DNA of 64,000 bases from Polaromonas sp. (GCF_012927455.1 NZ_JABBPE010000015.1:248001-312000); one strand, 5' to 3'. Counted from the first letter of the stretch, positions 18,384 through 28,058 are shown. Translations and numbers: made by a program. The notes: generated from the letters alone by a model not told the origin.

Positions 18384-19175
18384 TCAATCGGGCTTGGCAG
18401 CCGCCGGCTTGTCCTTGGACAAGAGCGAGCCCAGCAAATCCATAGGCAGAGGAAACACGATGGTTGAGGCGCGGTCGCCGGCGACCTGCGTCATGGTTTG
18501 CAAATAGCGCAGCTGCATGGCTTCGGGTTGCCGCGCCAGCGTCTGCGCCGCTTCCAGCAGGGCGGCGGCGGCCTGCTTTTCGCCCTCGGCGTGAATCACC
18601 TTGGCGCGGCGCTCGCGTTCGGCTTCGGCCTGGCGGGCGATGGCGCGCACCATTGTTTCGTTCAGGTCGATGTCCTTGATCTCGACGTTGGTTACCTTGA
18701 TGCCCCAGCCGTCGGTCTGCGCGTCCAGAATGCGCTGGATGTCGACATTGAGCCGCTCGCGCTCGGCCAGCATTTCATCGAGCTCATGCTTGCCGAGCAC
18801 CACGCGCAAGGTGGTTTGCGCCAGCTGGCTGGTTGCCATCAGGTAGTTTTCCACCTGGATGATGGCTTTTTGTGGATCGATGACGCGAAAGAAAATCACC
18901 GCGCTGACCTTGACAGACACGTTGTCGCGCGAAATCACGTCCTGCGGATCGACGTTCATCGTCACCACGCGCAGGTCGATGCGCACCATCTTTTGCAGTC
19001 CCGGAATCAGCAGCACCAGCCCCGGCCCTTTGACCTTCCAGAAACGCCCGAGCTGGAACACCACGGCGCGCTCGTATTCGCGCAGGATGCGCACCGCGCT
19101 GGCCAGCAGCACGATGAACAGGATCAATAGCGGGATCAGCACACCGCCCAGGCCGAGATTAAAACTGCTGCTCAT
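18384..19175 (-). CDS. Slipin (stomatin/prohibitin SPFH-domain protein)
   Basis: A 263-aa membrane protein: an N-terminal helix (about 8-30) followed by the band-7/SPFH domain ([53 protein letters not shown]) and a coiled-coil tail rich in Ala and Glu. The ATG chosen has AAGGAGAACGTC just upstream; a longer in-frame start at 19229 would fall inside the NfeD gene. Slipins oligomerise in membrane microdomains and are cut by the NfeD-type protease encoded directly upstream. Confidence 0.92.
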   Translation of the reverse strand: MSSSFNLGLGGVLIPLLILFIVLLASAVRILREYERAVVFQLGRFWKVKGPGLVLLIPGLQKMVRIDLRVVTMNVDPQDVISRDNVSVKVSAVIFFRVIDPQKAIIQVENYLMATSQLAQTTLRVVLGKHELDEMLAERERLNVDIQRILDAQTDGWGIKVTNVEIKDIDLNETMVRAIARQAEAERERRAKVIHAEGEKQAAAALLEAAQTLARQPEAMQLRYLQTMTQVAGDRASTIVFPLPMDLLGSLLSKDKPAAAKPD

Positions 19176-19185
19176 GACGTTCTCC

Positions 19186-20691
19186 TTAAGTTTTTTCTTG
19201 GGTTTGTTCTTGTGGTTCAACTTGCACATCCAGCGTCAGCCCGCGCAGCCCAAGCACGCGTATGCGTTGGCCGGGCCTCAGTTGCTCCAGCGGCTGCTGG
19301 CTACTCACGCGCCAGCGCTCGCCCTGAACCTGCGCCCAAATTTCTCCGTCGCTGACCTCCAGCACTTCGCCCAAGGTGCCTGGCAGGCCTTCGCGTCCGC
19401 CCAGCACCGGCCTCCGGCGCGCCTTCAGCGCCATGGAGCCGCCCAGCAAAATGACTGCTGCCGAGGTGGCGGCCAGCGCCAGCACCAGCACCAGCGGCAC
19501 GCCAAAGCCAGGAGCGTCCCGGTCGAACAGCAGCAGGCCGCCGGCGATGAAGGCAATCACCCCGCCGCCGCCCAGTACGCCAAAGCTGGGCGCCAGCAAC
19601 TCGGCCACCAGCAGTACCAGGCCAAGCCCGATCAACGCCAGCCCGGCGTAGTTCACCGGCAGCATTTGAAGCGCAAACAAGGCCAGCAGCAGGCAAATGG
19701 CACCGGCAATGCCCGCCAGGCCGACGCCGGGTGACGCAAATTCGAAAATCAGGCCGTAAATGCCAATCATCATCAGGATCAGCGCCAGCCCCGGGTTGGC
19801 AATAACGGACAGCAGGCGCTGGCGCCAGTCAGGCGGCCGCCTTTCATGAACCAGGCCCCAGGTGGCCAGCTTGACGTCTGCGTCCTGCACGCGCACGGTG
19901 CGGCCGTCGATCTGGCTCAGCAGGTCGGGCAGGTCTTTCGCCACCACGTCGATCACCTGGTCACGCAGCGCCTCGCTGGACGTCAGGGTGGCGGCCTCGC
20001 GCACCGCGCGCTCGGCCCAGTCGGCATTGCGGCCGCGCAGCTGCGCCAGCCCGCGGATGAAGGCGGCGGCATCGTTGACCTGTTTGGACGTCATGGCGTC
20101 GTTCGGGCCGCCGGCCGGCTTCGCGTCTGCCCGGTCTGCCCGATCTTCACGGCCGCTGCCTTTGCCTGGCTCGGGGTCCGCTTTGGGGTCGTGGGCCGGT
20201 CCGGGCGCTTTGCGTTCCATCCCTGGCAGGCCGATGGCCACCGGCGTGGCCGCACCCAGCGTGGTGGCCGGCGCCATGGCGGCAATGTGGGCGGCATAAA
20301 GAAGGTAAGTACCGGCGCTGGCGGCGCGTGCGCCTTCGGGGTGCACATAGACCGCCACCGGCACCCGAGAGGCCAGCACGGCCTGGATGATCTGCCGCAT
20401 CGAGCTGTCGAGCCCGCCCGGCGTGTCGAGCTCGATCACCACAAGCGGTGCGCCGCTGCTCTCGGCCCGGTGGATACCGCTCACCAGATAATCGGCATTG
20501 GCCGGACCGATGGCGCCCTGCAGCGTCAGCACCAGCACCGGCGCAGCGCCAACGGCCGGCGCCGCCAGCAGCAGCAAGGCCAGTCCCAAGCCCTGAATCA
20601 ATGCCAACCACAGCGACATGGCACGCCTGGACAGGCGCGCGCCTGCCGTTGCTCGGCCATATAAAGGGTTGGACTTGCGCACTGACGCCAT
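19186..20691 (-). CDS. NfeD-family membrane protease (ClpP-class serine protease, long form)
   Basis: A 501-aa protein with a signal or membrane segment, an N-terminal ClpP-like protease domain (about 50-300; [55 protein letters not shown]), a block of membrane helices (about 320-420) and a C-terminal OB-like NfeD domain. The ATG chosen has GGAGG 8 nt upstream. It forms an operon with the slipin gene 10 bp downstream, the standard arrangement, and slipin is its known substrate class. A charged insertion at about 155-200 (rich in Asp, Arg, Pro) is variable. Confidence 0.9.
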   Translation of the reverse strand: MASVRKSNPLYGRATAGARLSRRAMSLWLALIQGLGLALLLLAAPAVGAAPVLVLTLQGAIGPANADYLVSGIHRAESSGAPLVVIELDTPGGLDSSMRQIIQAVLASRVPVAVYVHPEGARAASAGTYLLYAAHIAAMAPATTLGAATPVAIGLPGMERKAPGPAHDPKADPEPGKGSGREDRADRADAKPAGGPNDAMTSKQVNDAAAFIRGLAQLRGRNADWAERAVREAATLTSSEALRDQVIDVVAKDLPDLLSQIDGRTVRVQDADVKLATWGLVHERRPPDWRQRLLSVIANPGLALILMMIGIYGLIFEFASPGVGLAGIAGAICLLLALFALQMLPVNYAGLALIGLGLVLLVAELLAPSFGVLGGGGVIAFIAGGLLLFDRDAPGFGVPLVLVLALAATSAAVILLGGSMALKARRRPVLGGREGLPGTLGEVLEVSDGEIWAQVQGERWRVSSQQPLEQLRPGQRIRVLGLRGLTLDVQVEPQEQTQEKT

Positions 20692-20850
20692 TGAGGCCTC
20701 CAGGAAGGCCACGACTGCCTTCGAGTATTCCAAACAAGACTATGCGCCAGCCGCCACAGGTCTCCAATAGCGCGCATGCTATTCCATGCCGTGAGCCGGG
20801 GATTCGGAGGGCTGGACGGCGCGGGTTAGCTTGCGGGTCAAACCCTTGAT

Positions 20851-20898
20851 GCTATAAATACAATAGCAGTTAGCGCCCGTATCTATTGGGCTACAGCC
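20851..20898 (-). repeat. Two-hairpin dispersed repeat, copy 6
   Basis: Reverse orientation: GCTATAAATACAATAGCAGT, then TAGCGCCCGT, ATTGGGCTACAGCC. Both inverted pairs (GCTAT/ATAGC, GCCC/GGGC) are kept. Confidence 0.83.
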
Positions 20899-21053
20899 TG
20901 TTTTGCTATGAAAAAGGCGAATCTGCCCAGGCTCCGCGCCAGGCGGCTTCATATTCTTTAAGGGATCCGGTGCTTCCAGCAGTAACTGCAGTCCGGCCGG
21001 CGCGGCAGGCGCGCCAGACAGAGCAGCCTGCCGGTGGCAGAATTTAAACCAGT

Positions 21054-21067
21054 AGACAAACCTGTCT
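21054..21067. promoter_or_regulatory. TetR-type operator candidate
   Basis: AGACA-AACC-TGTCT is a perfect inverted repeat 32 bp upstream of the NTF2-like start. This AGACA/TGTCT form is common among operators of TetR-family repressors. No TetR gene is in the window, so the repressor would act in trans. Confidence 0.5.
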
Positions 21068-21098
21068 GCTTGAACGTGTTATCCCCCCAGGAGACGTC

Positions 21099-21566
21099 AT
21101 GGAAACAAGACCCCCGCTGCCACCTTTTACCTTTGAGACTGCGGTGCAGAAAGTGCGCGCCGCCGAGGATGGCTGGAACACGCGAGACCCAAAGCGGGTA
21201 GCCACGGCCTACACGCTGCAAAGCCGCTGGCGCAACCGCGCAGAGTTCGTCTCGGGCCGCGAAGAAATCGTCGGCTTGCTGTCGCGCAAGTGGGTGCGTG
21301 AGATGGACTACCGCCTCATCAAGGAGCTCTGGGCTTTTGGCGGAAACCGCATCGCCGTTCGTTTTGCTTACGAATGGCATGACGACGCAGGCAACTGGTT
21401 TCGCTCTTACGGCAATGAAAACTGGGAGTTTGATGACATGGGACTGATGGCGGTGCGGCATGCCAGCATCAACGATTTGCCCATCCAGGCTGCCGAGCGC
21501 AAATTCCACTGGCCGCCTGGGCGTCGTCCGGATGAACATCCAGGGCTGAGCGATCTGGGGCTTTGA
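21099..21566 (+). CDS. NTF2-like protein (DUF1348)
   Basis: A 155-aa cytoplasmic protein of the SnoaL/NTF2-like fold. Motifs of the DUF1348 group are [67 protein letters not shown] and [23 protein letters not shown]. No catalytic role is established for the group. The gene stands alone behind a TetR-type palindrome, so it is probably induced by a small ligand. GGAGA lies 7 nt before the ATG. Confidence 0.87.
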   Translation: METRPPLPPFTFETAVQKVRAAEDGWNTRDPKRVATAYTLQSRWRNRAEFVSGREEIVGLLSRKWVREMDYRLIKELWAFGGNRIAVRFAYEWHDDAGNWFRSYGNENWEFDDMGLMAVRHASINDLPIQAAERKFHWPPGRRPDEHPGLSDLGL

Positions 21567-21687
21567 CCGCCGTGGTTCGGATGCTGTTGTGGGGCAGTAA
21601 AATACCCGCCCGACTCGCAGCGAGGTTTTTTAGTACGCTGCGCGGACTTGATTTTTGATCTGATTTTTTGACCAGAGTGAACGAGCC

Positions 21688-22212
21688 TTGACCGACCCCC
21701 GCACCGCGCCGCCCGATTCGGCCGCCCCTTCCCCCTTCGAATCTCTTCCCAAGACACAAGAGCCGCGGCTTTGGTGCGGCGACGGCTGGACGGCACGCGT
21801 TCTTAAAAATGAAGACGATGACGGCTGGGCCGTGGCGATGATCAAGGACGGCGAGCCCGAGCCCGCGCTGGTCGGCCCCTGGACCATGGGGCGCGACAAA
21901 AAGAACCCCAAGCCGCTCGATGTCAACGCTTTCAACACGCTGGTCAAGACCGCCGCAGAGTTTGTGCGCCGCCATGAGCAGCAGTTGCACGCGACGCTGC
22001 ACCAGCGCATCACCGTCAGCGCCAAATCGGCCCGGGTCACGGTGTCACTCGACATCGTGCCCGACGAAGAGCATCCGCATGCGCTGCTGAGCGCGCACGA
22101 CGAAGGTGGCGAGTTGCTGGCCGAACTGCGCGTGGCGCCGTCCTTCAAGCTCAACCGCGTCAGCGCCGTGGCCTGGGCCGAGAGCGATTTCAGCCGGCCG
22201 GCCGAGCGGTGA
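21688..22212 (+). CDS. Unknown protein coupled to a YegD-like chaperone
   Basis: A 174-aa soluble protein starting at TTG (no in-frame ATG gives a better start) with no signal peptide. The first 25 residues are proline/alanine-rich. The rest looks folded (WCGDGWTARVLKNEDDDGWAVAMIKDGEPEPALVGPWTMGRDKKNPKPLD). I recognise no family. Its stop overlaps the GTG start of the Hsp70-like gene (GTGA), which suggests a shared task, for example a co-chaperone or client; that is inference from gene order only. Confidence 0.65.
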   Translation: MTDPRTAPPDSAAPSPFESLPKTQEPRLWCGDGWTARVLKNEDDDGWAVAMIKDGEPEPALVGPWTMGRDKKNPKPLDVNAFNTLVKTAAEFVRRHEQQLHATLHQRITVSAKSARVTVSLDIVPDEEHPHALLSAHDEGGELLAELRVAPSFKLNRVSAVAWAESDFSRPAER

Positions 22213-23492
22213 GCGCCGCATCAAGCGCCTGCGGCATCGACTTCGGCACCTCCAACTCCACCGCCGGCTGGAGCCAGCCCGGGCAAAGCACGTCGCAAGC
22301 TGCGCTGCTGGCGCTGGAAGACGGCAAGCTGACACTGCCGTCGGTGGTGTTCTTCCATGCCGAAGACAGCCACGTCAGCTACGGCCGCGCCGCGCTGGCC
22401 GACTACCTGACGGGCAACGAGGGGCGTTTGATGCGCTCCATGAAAAGCCTGCTGGGCACCTCGATGATCGACGACCACACCGAAGTCGCCGGCCGCGCGC
22501 TGCCGTTTCGCTCGCTGCTGGCGCAGTTCATAGGCGAGATCAAGCGGCGCTCCGAGCAGGCGGCGGGCCGGCCGTTTACCCGTGCCGTGTTAGGGCGCCC
22601 GGTATTTTTTGTTGACGACGACGCCAAGGCCGACCAGCGCGCCCAGGACACGCTGGCGCAGATTGCCAATTCGGTGGGCCTGCGCGACATCGCCTTTCAG
22701 TACGAGCCGATTGCCGCGGCCTTCGACTACGAGTCGCAAATCTCGCGTGAAGAACTGGTGCTGGTGGTGGACATTGGCGGCGGCACCTCGGACTTTGCCT
22801 TGATTCGCCTTGGACCCGAGCGTGCCGCCCGCTCCGAGGCCGGGCTGGACCGACGCGAGGATATTCTGGCCAGCAGTGGCGTGCACATTGGCGGCACCAA
22901 TCTGGACAAGGCGTTGAGCCTGGTCAGCGTAATGCCGACCCTGGGGCTGGGCAGCCTGCTGCAAAGCGGCTTGCAAGTGCCGTCGGCGCACTACTTCAAC
23001 CTGGCGACCTGGCACACCATCAACCTGGCTTACACCAAAAAAGCCTGGTCACAACTCAGCGCGCTGCACCGCGAAGCCTGCGACAAAGCCAAGCTGGAGC
23101 GGCTGCTGGGCGTGGTGCGCGAGCGCGCTGGCCATTGGCTCGCGCTGCAGGTGGAAGCGGCCAAAATTGCCTTGTCCGATGCGGACGTGGCGCAGATCGA
23201 TATTGGCCGCATTGCAGCGGGCGAAAGCATCAGCCTGCACCGCGCCGACCTGAACCGCGCGATTGACGGGCTGGTGGCGTCGGTCGAGCAGACCGTGGCG
23301 CGCCTGCTGAGCGACGCCGGGGTTGCCGCCGCAGGCATAGACACGGTGTTTTTTACCGGCGGCTCCAGCAGCGTGCCTCTGCTGCGCCAGCGCATCCTGG
23401 CGCTGACACCGCAGGCGCGTTGCGTGGAGGGCGACTTGTTTGGCAGCATTGGCGCCGGACTGGCGCTGGACGCCAGGCGCAAGTTTGGTTAA
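22209..23492 (+). CDS. Hsp70-family chaperone-like protein (YegD-type)
   Basis: A 427-aa actin-like ATPase. Motifs are the phosphate-1 loop CGIDFGTSNSTAG, phosphate-2 VVDIGGGTSDFALIRL and the adenosine motif FFTGGSSSVPLLRQRI. It lacks the substrate-binding and lid domains of DnaK, as YegD does. It begins with GTG inside the stop of the preceding gene. The role of YegD proteins is unknown; an ATP-driven function is likely from the intact nucleotide site. Confidence 0.88.
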   Translation: MSAASSACGIDFGTSNSTAGWSQPGQSTSQAALLALEDGKLTLPSVVFFHAEDSHVSYGRAALADYLTGNEGRLMRSMKSLLGTSMIDDHTEVAGRALPFRSLLAQFIGEIKRRSEQAAGRPFTRAVLGRPVFFVDDDAKADQRAQDTLAQIANSVGLRDIAFQYEPIAAAFDYESQISREELVLVVDIGGGTSDFALIRLGPERAARSEAGLDRREDILASSGVHIGGTNLDKALSLVSVMPTLGLGSLLQSGLQVPSAHYFNLATWHTINLAYTKKAWSQLSALHREACDKAKLERLLGVVRERAGHWLALQVEAAKIALSDADVAQIDIGRIAAGESISLHRADLNRAIDGLVASVEQTVARLLSDAGVAAAGIDTVFFTGGSSSVPLLRQRILALTPQARCVEGDLFGSIGAGLALDARRKFG

Positions 23493-23513
23493 GCGGTCGG
23501 TGTTAAGCCGGTC

Positions 23514-24254
23514 TCAGTGCTTGGCCTTGGCGAGCCAAGTCTCTAACTCCTCAGAACCGCCAATTTTCTTGCCGCCTGCAAAAACTTGCGGCGTCGTGCC
23601 GGCACCAGCCACGGCATTGAGCGTGCGCGATGTGATGCCGTGGCCCAGCGTGATCTCTTCATAAGTCAGTCCTGCTTCCTTGAGCAGGGACTTGGCCTTG
23701 GCGCAGAAAGGGCAACCTGGCTTGGTGAATATCGTGATGGGTGCTGGCGCAGTAACCTTGGGCGCGACGTATTTGAGCATCGTGTCAGCGTCGGACACTT
23801 CAAACGGATCGCCGTCTTTTTCAGGTTCGATAAACATTTTTTCGATGACGCCGTCCTTGACCAGCATTGAATAGCGCCAGGAGCGTTTGCCAAATCCGAG
23901 ATCGCTTTTGTCAACCAGCATGCCCATGCCTTCGGCGAAGGCGCCGTTACCGTCCGGGATCAGCCTGAGGTTCTCGGCTTCCTGCGCCTTGCCCCATTCG
24001 TTCATGACAAAAGCATCGTTGACCGACAGGCACACCACCTCGTCTATGCCGTTGGCCTTGAAGGTGCCAGCGAGCTCGTTAAAGCGCGGCAGATGGGTCG
24101 AGGAACAGGTCGGTGTATAGGCGCCTGGCAGTGCGAACAGCACGACGCGCTTGCCCTTGAAAATATCCGTGCTGCTCACTTCGACCCACTTGTCGTCCTG
24201 GCGTGTTTTGAATGTGACATTGGGGACGCGTTGTCCTTCCTTGTTGGTCAGCAT
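23514..24254 (-). CDS. Peroxiredoxin-glutaredoxin hybrid
   Basis: A 246-aa fusion. The Prx5-type domain (about 1-160) has peroxidatic Cys50 in [14 protein letters not shown]. The C-terminal glutaredoxin domain (about 170-246) has [12 protein letters not shown]. The fused glutaredoxin lets the enzyme reduce hydrogen and alkyl peroxides directly with glutathione in the cytoplasm, as in the Haemophilus influenzae hybrid. The ATG chosen has AAAGGA 6 nt upstream; a longer frame start at 24329 lacks support. It stands alone. Confidence 0.93.
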   Translation of the reverse strand: MLTNKEGQRVPNVTFKTRQDDKWVEVSSTDIFKGKRVVLFALPGAYTPTCSSTHLPRFNELAGTFKANGIDEVVCLSVNDAFVMNEWGKAQEAENLRLIPDGNGAFAEGMGMLVDKSDLGFGKRSWRYSMLVKDGVIEKMFIEPEKDGDPFEVSDADTMLKYVAPKVTAPAPITIFTKPGCPFCAKAKSLLKEAGLTYEEITLGHGITSRTLNAVAGAGTTPQVFAGGKKIGGSEELETWLAKAKH

Positions 24255-24495
24255 GGGAATCCTTTGGTTTGAAATCGTTGATGGAAAAGCGTTGACTGGC
24301 TGGTCGCGGTGTTCACAACCCAACGGCAAATTTCATTATGCGACTCAGCATGGACGCGTGATGTCGGACTGCGACGACATTCATGTAAGCCCAGGGCATA
24401 AGCCGCTGCGGCTGCTTCTGGCAGCTGTCTCGGGGCTGCGGCAGTGCGTGACAAAATACCGCATCACCCACCCTTTCGCCAACTGGAGTTCCCGG

Positions 24496-24951
24496 ATGAA
24501 CTTTGCGCCCGACCTTGCGGCGGTCACTCACGGCATTCAGCTGGCCGTGGCACCGGTGTTTCTGCTGACTGCAGTTTCGGGAATGATCGCGGCGGTGGCG
24601 GGCCGGTTGGGCCGCATCATTGACCGCGCGCGCTTTCTGGAAAACCTGCTGGAGGCCGGCCGTGTTGACGAACCCCGAAGCGCCAGGATGTACGCCGAGT
24701 TACGCGAACTCCGGCACCGTGGCTGGCTGGTTAACGGCTGCATTGCCTTGCTGACCTTTTGTGCGATTCTGATCGGGACAACCATCATGCTGCTGTTTTT
24801 GGGGGAGACCACCGAGCTGCCGATTCTCAGAATCGCCACCGTGTGCTTCTTGTCCGGCGTGACCTGCTTTCTGCTGGCGCTCTTGTGTTTTCTGGCTGAA
24901 ACGCTGCTGGCTACGCGCGTGCTCAAGTTTGGCGATTTACCCGGCGGGTAG
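24496..24951 (+). CDS. DUF2721 membrane protein
   Basis: A 151-aa protein with three predicted helices (about 12-35, 75-100, 112-138) and the DUF2721 pattern HGIQLAVAPVFLLTAVSGMIAAVAGRLGRIIDRAR followed by LRELRHRGWLVNGCIAL. The function of the family is unknown. The ATG is preceded by CTGGAG; the open frame extends much further upstream but without coding features. Confidence 0.85.
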   Translation: MNFAPDLAAVTHGIQLAVAPVFLLTAVSGMIAAVAGRLGRIIDRARFLENLLEAGRVDEPRSARMYAELRELRHRGWLVNGCIALLTFCAILIGTTIMLLFLGETTELPILRIATVCFLSGVTCFLLALLCFLAETLLATRVLKFGDLPGG

Positions 24952-24982
24952 CCTTCCCAAGCCCAGAATATCAATGAAAAGT

Positions 24983-25031
24983 GCCTGTAGCCCAGGTAGC
25001 ACGGGCGCAAGCAGCTATTAAAAGTATAGCA
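24983..25031 (+). repeat. Two-hairpin dispersed repeat, copy 7
   Basis: GCCTGTAGCCCAGGTAGCA, CGGGCGCAAGCAGCTATT and GTATAGCA match the family. It lies between the convergent DUF2721 and HpaB-like genes. Confidence 0.85.
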
Positions 25032-25046
25032 GTGTGGTTGCCGGAA

Positions 25047-26726
25047 CTACTTCAGCCGTCGCGAAGGCAAAGTCGCCTCAACCGCAGGCAAGTCCACCAT
25101 CACTGGCTGGCCCGGCGTCGTGCAGCCGGTGTCGCAGCATTTGCCGGGCTGGCGGTTTTTCGTGATGGCGCGCTTCGGGTCATGCGGCGCAGCGGCCGGC
25201 GAGCCGTCTGCGCCTATGCCGCGTTCCAGGATGCGCTCGACCAGTTCCACTTTCGATCCAATCGGGTAGTTGCGGTAAATCTCCTGCTTCATGGCGGCCG
25301 GTGAGCCGCCGCCGTGCAGGCTGATCACGCTGTACCAGCCGCCCTGGTAGCCGGCCGTCAGGTCTTCAATGAAGCGGGCCGTTTCGATGCGCTGCTCGTA
25401 GGGCACGTCCGGGTTGGCGCGCAGCACCTCGGACAATTTGGCGCCGGTTTCCGGGTTGTGGTCTTCATCCGGGCCGGGCAGCGTGACGATCAGGCCGCCG
25501 CTGACGTAATGCGCAATGCGGTGCATGTCGTAAATCTTGGTGGCCAGCAGCAGCTTGCCAATGTTGGAAAACACCGGGTCGGGCATGAAGGTTTTGCTAT
25601 GCGGATCGGCTTTGCCATAGACGCTCGCCGCCACGCCGCAGGCAAAAAAACTTTCTGTGATGGTGATGAGCTCGACCATCTGTTCACGCAGATGCGTTTC
25701 CTTGCCCGGATCAAACCCATTGGCCTCGCACATCAGCGCGCCGGCGCCTATCAGCAGGTCGCCAAAGCCGGCGCGCGCACCAATGCAGGTGTGGCGGTGG
25801 TGCGTGGCGTAGCTGTAGGTGAGGTGGCCCGAGTGTTCCCAAGTCCCATCATTGCCAGCGTAAAACACGTTGTCCCAAGGCACAAAAACCTTGTCAAACA
25901 TCACCACGCCGGTGCTCTGGCCGTATTTGCGGCTGAACAGCGCTTCGCCGTGCTCGACCTTTTCACCGGGGCGACCTGCCGGTCGCGCGACGATGGTGAT
26001 ACCGGGCGCGTCAATCGGTACGGCGCAGCAGACCGCAAAGTCGGCGTCTTCGCGTCCCATGTTGCGGCAGGGCATGACCAGCAGTTCATGCACGTAAGGC
26101 GCGCCCGTGACGATGGCCTTGGTGCCGCTGATGACGATGCCACGCTGGCCGTTGTGCAGTGCGTTGCGCTCGACGACATGGACATAGCTGTCGACATTGG
26201 CCTGCTCGTGCGGGCGGCGGCTGCGATCGCCCTTGGCGTCGGTCATGGCCACGCCCAGCGTCAGGTCCTGGTCCTGCACACGGTGCAGGTAGTTGAGGAA
26301 TTTCGCGGTGTGCTCGGTGCTGCCGCGCGCGTCGTCGATGCGCGCCGACACCTGGCCTATCGCATTGAGCGCGTCGTGTGTCAGGTAGCGCTGGGCGCAA
26401 CCGGTTTCCTGGCACACCAGGCGCACCGCTTCGAGCTTGTTGAGCAGGTCAGCGCTGCTGGTATTGATGTGGCTGAGCCGGTTCACCAGTTTGCCGCTGC
26501 TGTTCTGCAGCGCCGTCATGACAGGCGCGTATTGCGCCTTGAGGGCGTAGTCGTAAGTCAGGGCGATGGCATTGATGCCGGGTCCAAAGCCGCGCTCGTC
26601 CACCACACTGGCGACCTGCCGGCCATCCAGAAACACGCGAGGCTTGTAGCGGCGCAGCGATTCGCGAAAGTCGTTGCCGGACATCAGCGCAGTAGCAGCA
26701 AGTGCTTGGGGTTCGGGGGCGTTCAT
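25047..26726 (-). CDS. 4-hydroxyphenylacetate 3-hydroxylase / 4-hydroxybutyryl-CoA dehydratase family protein
   Basis: A 559-aa soluble protein of the HpaB/AbfD fold, an acyl-CoA-dehydrogenase-like flavoprotein. Family motifs include ISGTKAIVTGAPYVHELLVMP, VMFDKVFVPWDNVFYAG and ARAGFGDLLIGAG. Aligned by eye with AbfD, the cluster ligand positions are changed: the first cysteine is kept (TGCAQRY) but the second is Tyr, and HHRHTCIGAR keeps the histidine while the third cysteine position is Ala. It is therefore probably not a 4Fe-4S dehydratase but a flavin-dependent hydroxylase or isomerase. The C-terminal tail carries an unusual CCDTGC cluster. GGAGATCC precedes the ATG. It is divergent from the Tct transporter. 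The substrate is unknown. Confidence 0.8.
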   Translation of the reverse strand: MNAPEPQALAATALMSGNDFRESLRRYKPRVFLDGRQVASVVDERGFGPGINAIALTYDYALKAQYAPVMTALQNSSGKLVNRLSHINTSSADLLNKLEAVRLVCQETGCAQRYLTHDALNAIGQVSARIDDARGSTEHTAKFLNYLHRVQDQDLTLGVAMTDAKGDRSRRPHEQANVDSYVHVVERNALHNGQRGIVISGTKAIVTGAPYVHELLVMPCRNMGREDADFAVCCAVPIDAPGITIVARPAGRPGEKVEHGEALFSRKYGQSTGVVMFDKVFVPWDNVFYAGNDGTWEHSGHLTYSYATHHRHTCIGARAGFGDLLIGAGALMCEANGFDPGKETHLREQMVELITITESFFACGVAASVYGKADPHSKTFMPDPVFSNIGKLLLATKIYDMHRIAHYVSGGLIVTLPGPDEDHNPETGAKLSEVLRANPDVPYEQRIETARFIEDLTAGYQGGWYSVISLHGGGSPAAMKQEIYRNYPIGSKVELVERILERGIGADGSPAAAPHDPKRAITKNRQPGKCCDTGCTTPGQPVMVDLPAVEATLPSRRLK

Positions 26727-26771
26727 GGCGGATCTCCTGACCGAATGTTGCCACATTAAAGCGCCACCATA

Positions 26772-26808
26772 TTGATAGGGGTTTGCCCGTGTTGTTGACC
26801 CCCATCAA
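26772..26808. promoter_or_regulatory. Inverted repeat between divergent HpaB-like and tctC genes
   Basis: TTGATAGGGGTT (from 26772) and its near-complement GACCCCCATCAA (ending 26808) flank a 13-bp centre, matching at 10 of 12 positions. The site lies in the only gap shared by both divergent transcription units, so it is a candidate operator for a regulator controlling both. Confidence 0.5.
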
Positions 26809-26914
26809 GAGATTTCTCGCTGAATCGCCAGAAGATACGTATCAAGTTACGTTGGCAGTGCGCCTGCAATTCCAACGAATGCTGCACAAACAACTAATTA
26901 ATGGAGACAAGATA

Positions 26915-27940
26915 ATGAAAACGCTTCGCTCAGGATTCATTTCTAAATTTGGCCGGGCAACTGCCTGCAGCTTGGCCGTGGCGGCCCTGGCAGCGGCAGC
27001 GCCGGCTCTTGCCGCATGGGAGCCAACCAAGCCGGTGGAGTTTGTAGTACCCGCCGGTACCGGAGGTGGCGCCGATCAGATGGCACGTCTGATCCAGGGC
27101 ATTGTCATCAAGCACAAGCTGATGAAAGAGCCGCTGATTGTCGTCAACAAGTCCGGCGGCGCCGGTGCGGAAGGCTTTCTTGAGGTGAAGGGCGCGAAGG
27201 GTGATCCGCACAAGATCGTCATCACGCTGTCCAACCTGTTCACTACCCCGCTGGCGACTGGCGTGCCCTTCAACTGGCGCGACATGACGCCGGTGTCCAT
27301 GATGGCGCTTGACCAGTTTGTGCTGTGGGTCAACGCCGAAAATCCCAGCAAGACCGCCAAGGACTACCTGGCTGCGGTGAAAACCGCCGGGCCCAGCAAG
27401 ACCAAGATGGGAGGCACCGGTTCCAAGCAGGAAGACCAGATCCTGACCGTGGGCCTGGAGCGCGCCAGCGGTACCAAGTTCATTTACGTGCCTTTCAAAG
27501 GCGGCGGCGAAGTCGCGGTGCAACTGGTTGGCAAGCACATTGACTCGTCTGTGAACAATCCGATTGAAGCCGTTGCCCAATGGCGTGCCGGCCAGCTGCG
27601 CGCCTTGTGCGTGTTCGACGACAAACGCATGAGCTACAAAACCAAGGTGACTGACACTCTGTCGTGGTCCGATATCCCTACCTGCAAGGAATCCGGTGTG
27701 CCGACCGACTACACCATGCTGCGCGGCATCTTCATGCCCGCAGGCGTGTCCAAGGACCAGCTCGATTTCTACGTCAACTTGCTGAAAAAGGTGCGCGAGA
27801 CACCCGAGTGGAAGGACTACATGGAAAAAGGTGCTTTCAACCAGACCACCATGTCCGGCGAGGAATTCGGCAAGTGGCTCGGCATCGCCGAGAACAGGCA
27901 TCGCGACCTGATGAAAGAAGCCGGCTTCATCGCCAAGTAA
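26915..27940 (+). CDS. Tripartite tricarboxylate transporter substrate-binding protein (TctC family)
   Basis: A 341-aa periplasmic binding protein with a signal peptide ending near PALAAWEP. TctC signatures are KPVEFVVPAGTGGGADQMARLI, IVVNKSGGAGAEGFLEVKGAKGDPHKI, TKMGGTGSKQEDQIL and FIYVPFKGGGEVAVQLVGKHID. The ATG at 26915 has GGAGACAAG upstream; the open frame begins earlier but without a signal. It is followed by tctB and tctA genes. Related proteins bind carboxylates; the neighbouring oxalate genes make oxalate or a related acid a candidate, by inference. Confidence 0.92.
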   Translation: MKTLRSGFISKFGRATACSLAVAALAAAAPALAAWEPTKPVEFVVPAGTGGGADQMARLIQGIVIKHKLMKEPLIVVNKSGGAGAEGFLEVKGAKGDPHKIVITLSNLFTTPLATGVPFNWRDMTPVSMMALDQFVLWVNAENPSKTAKDYLAAVKTAGPSKTKMGGTGSKQEDQILTVGLERASGTKFIYVPFKGGGEVAVQLVGKHIDSSVNNPIEAVAQWRAGQLRALCVFDDKRMSYKTKVTDTLSWSDIPTCKESGVPTDYTMLRGIFMPAGVSKDQLDFYVNLLKKVRETPEWKDYMEKGAFNQTTMSGEEFGKWLGIAENRHRDLMKEAGFIAK

Positions 27941-28058
27941 GGAATGGTCCCGCAAGGGTTCTGCGTCTACACCTCCGGGCCGGCAATTCTTGTCGGCCCG
28001 GCCACCCAGCAACTGTTTACCCTGATTCCAGGGCTATTCAATTCAGCAGGAGTTCCTG

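Larger units (their letters stand above)
20692..21098. other. Intergenic region between the NfeD and NTF2-like genes
   Basis: No gene is seen. The region carries the promoter of the divergent NfeD-slipin operon, a reverse copy of the dispersed repeat (20851-20898) and an operator-like palindrome (21054-21067). Confidence 0.6.
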
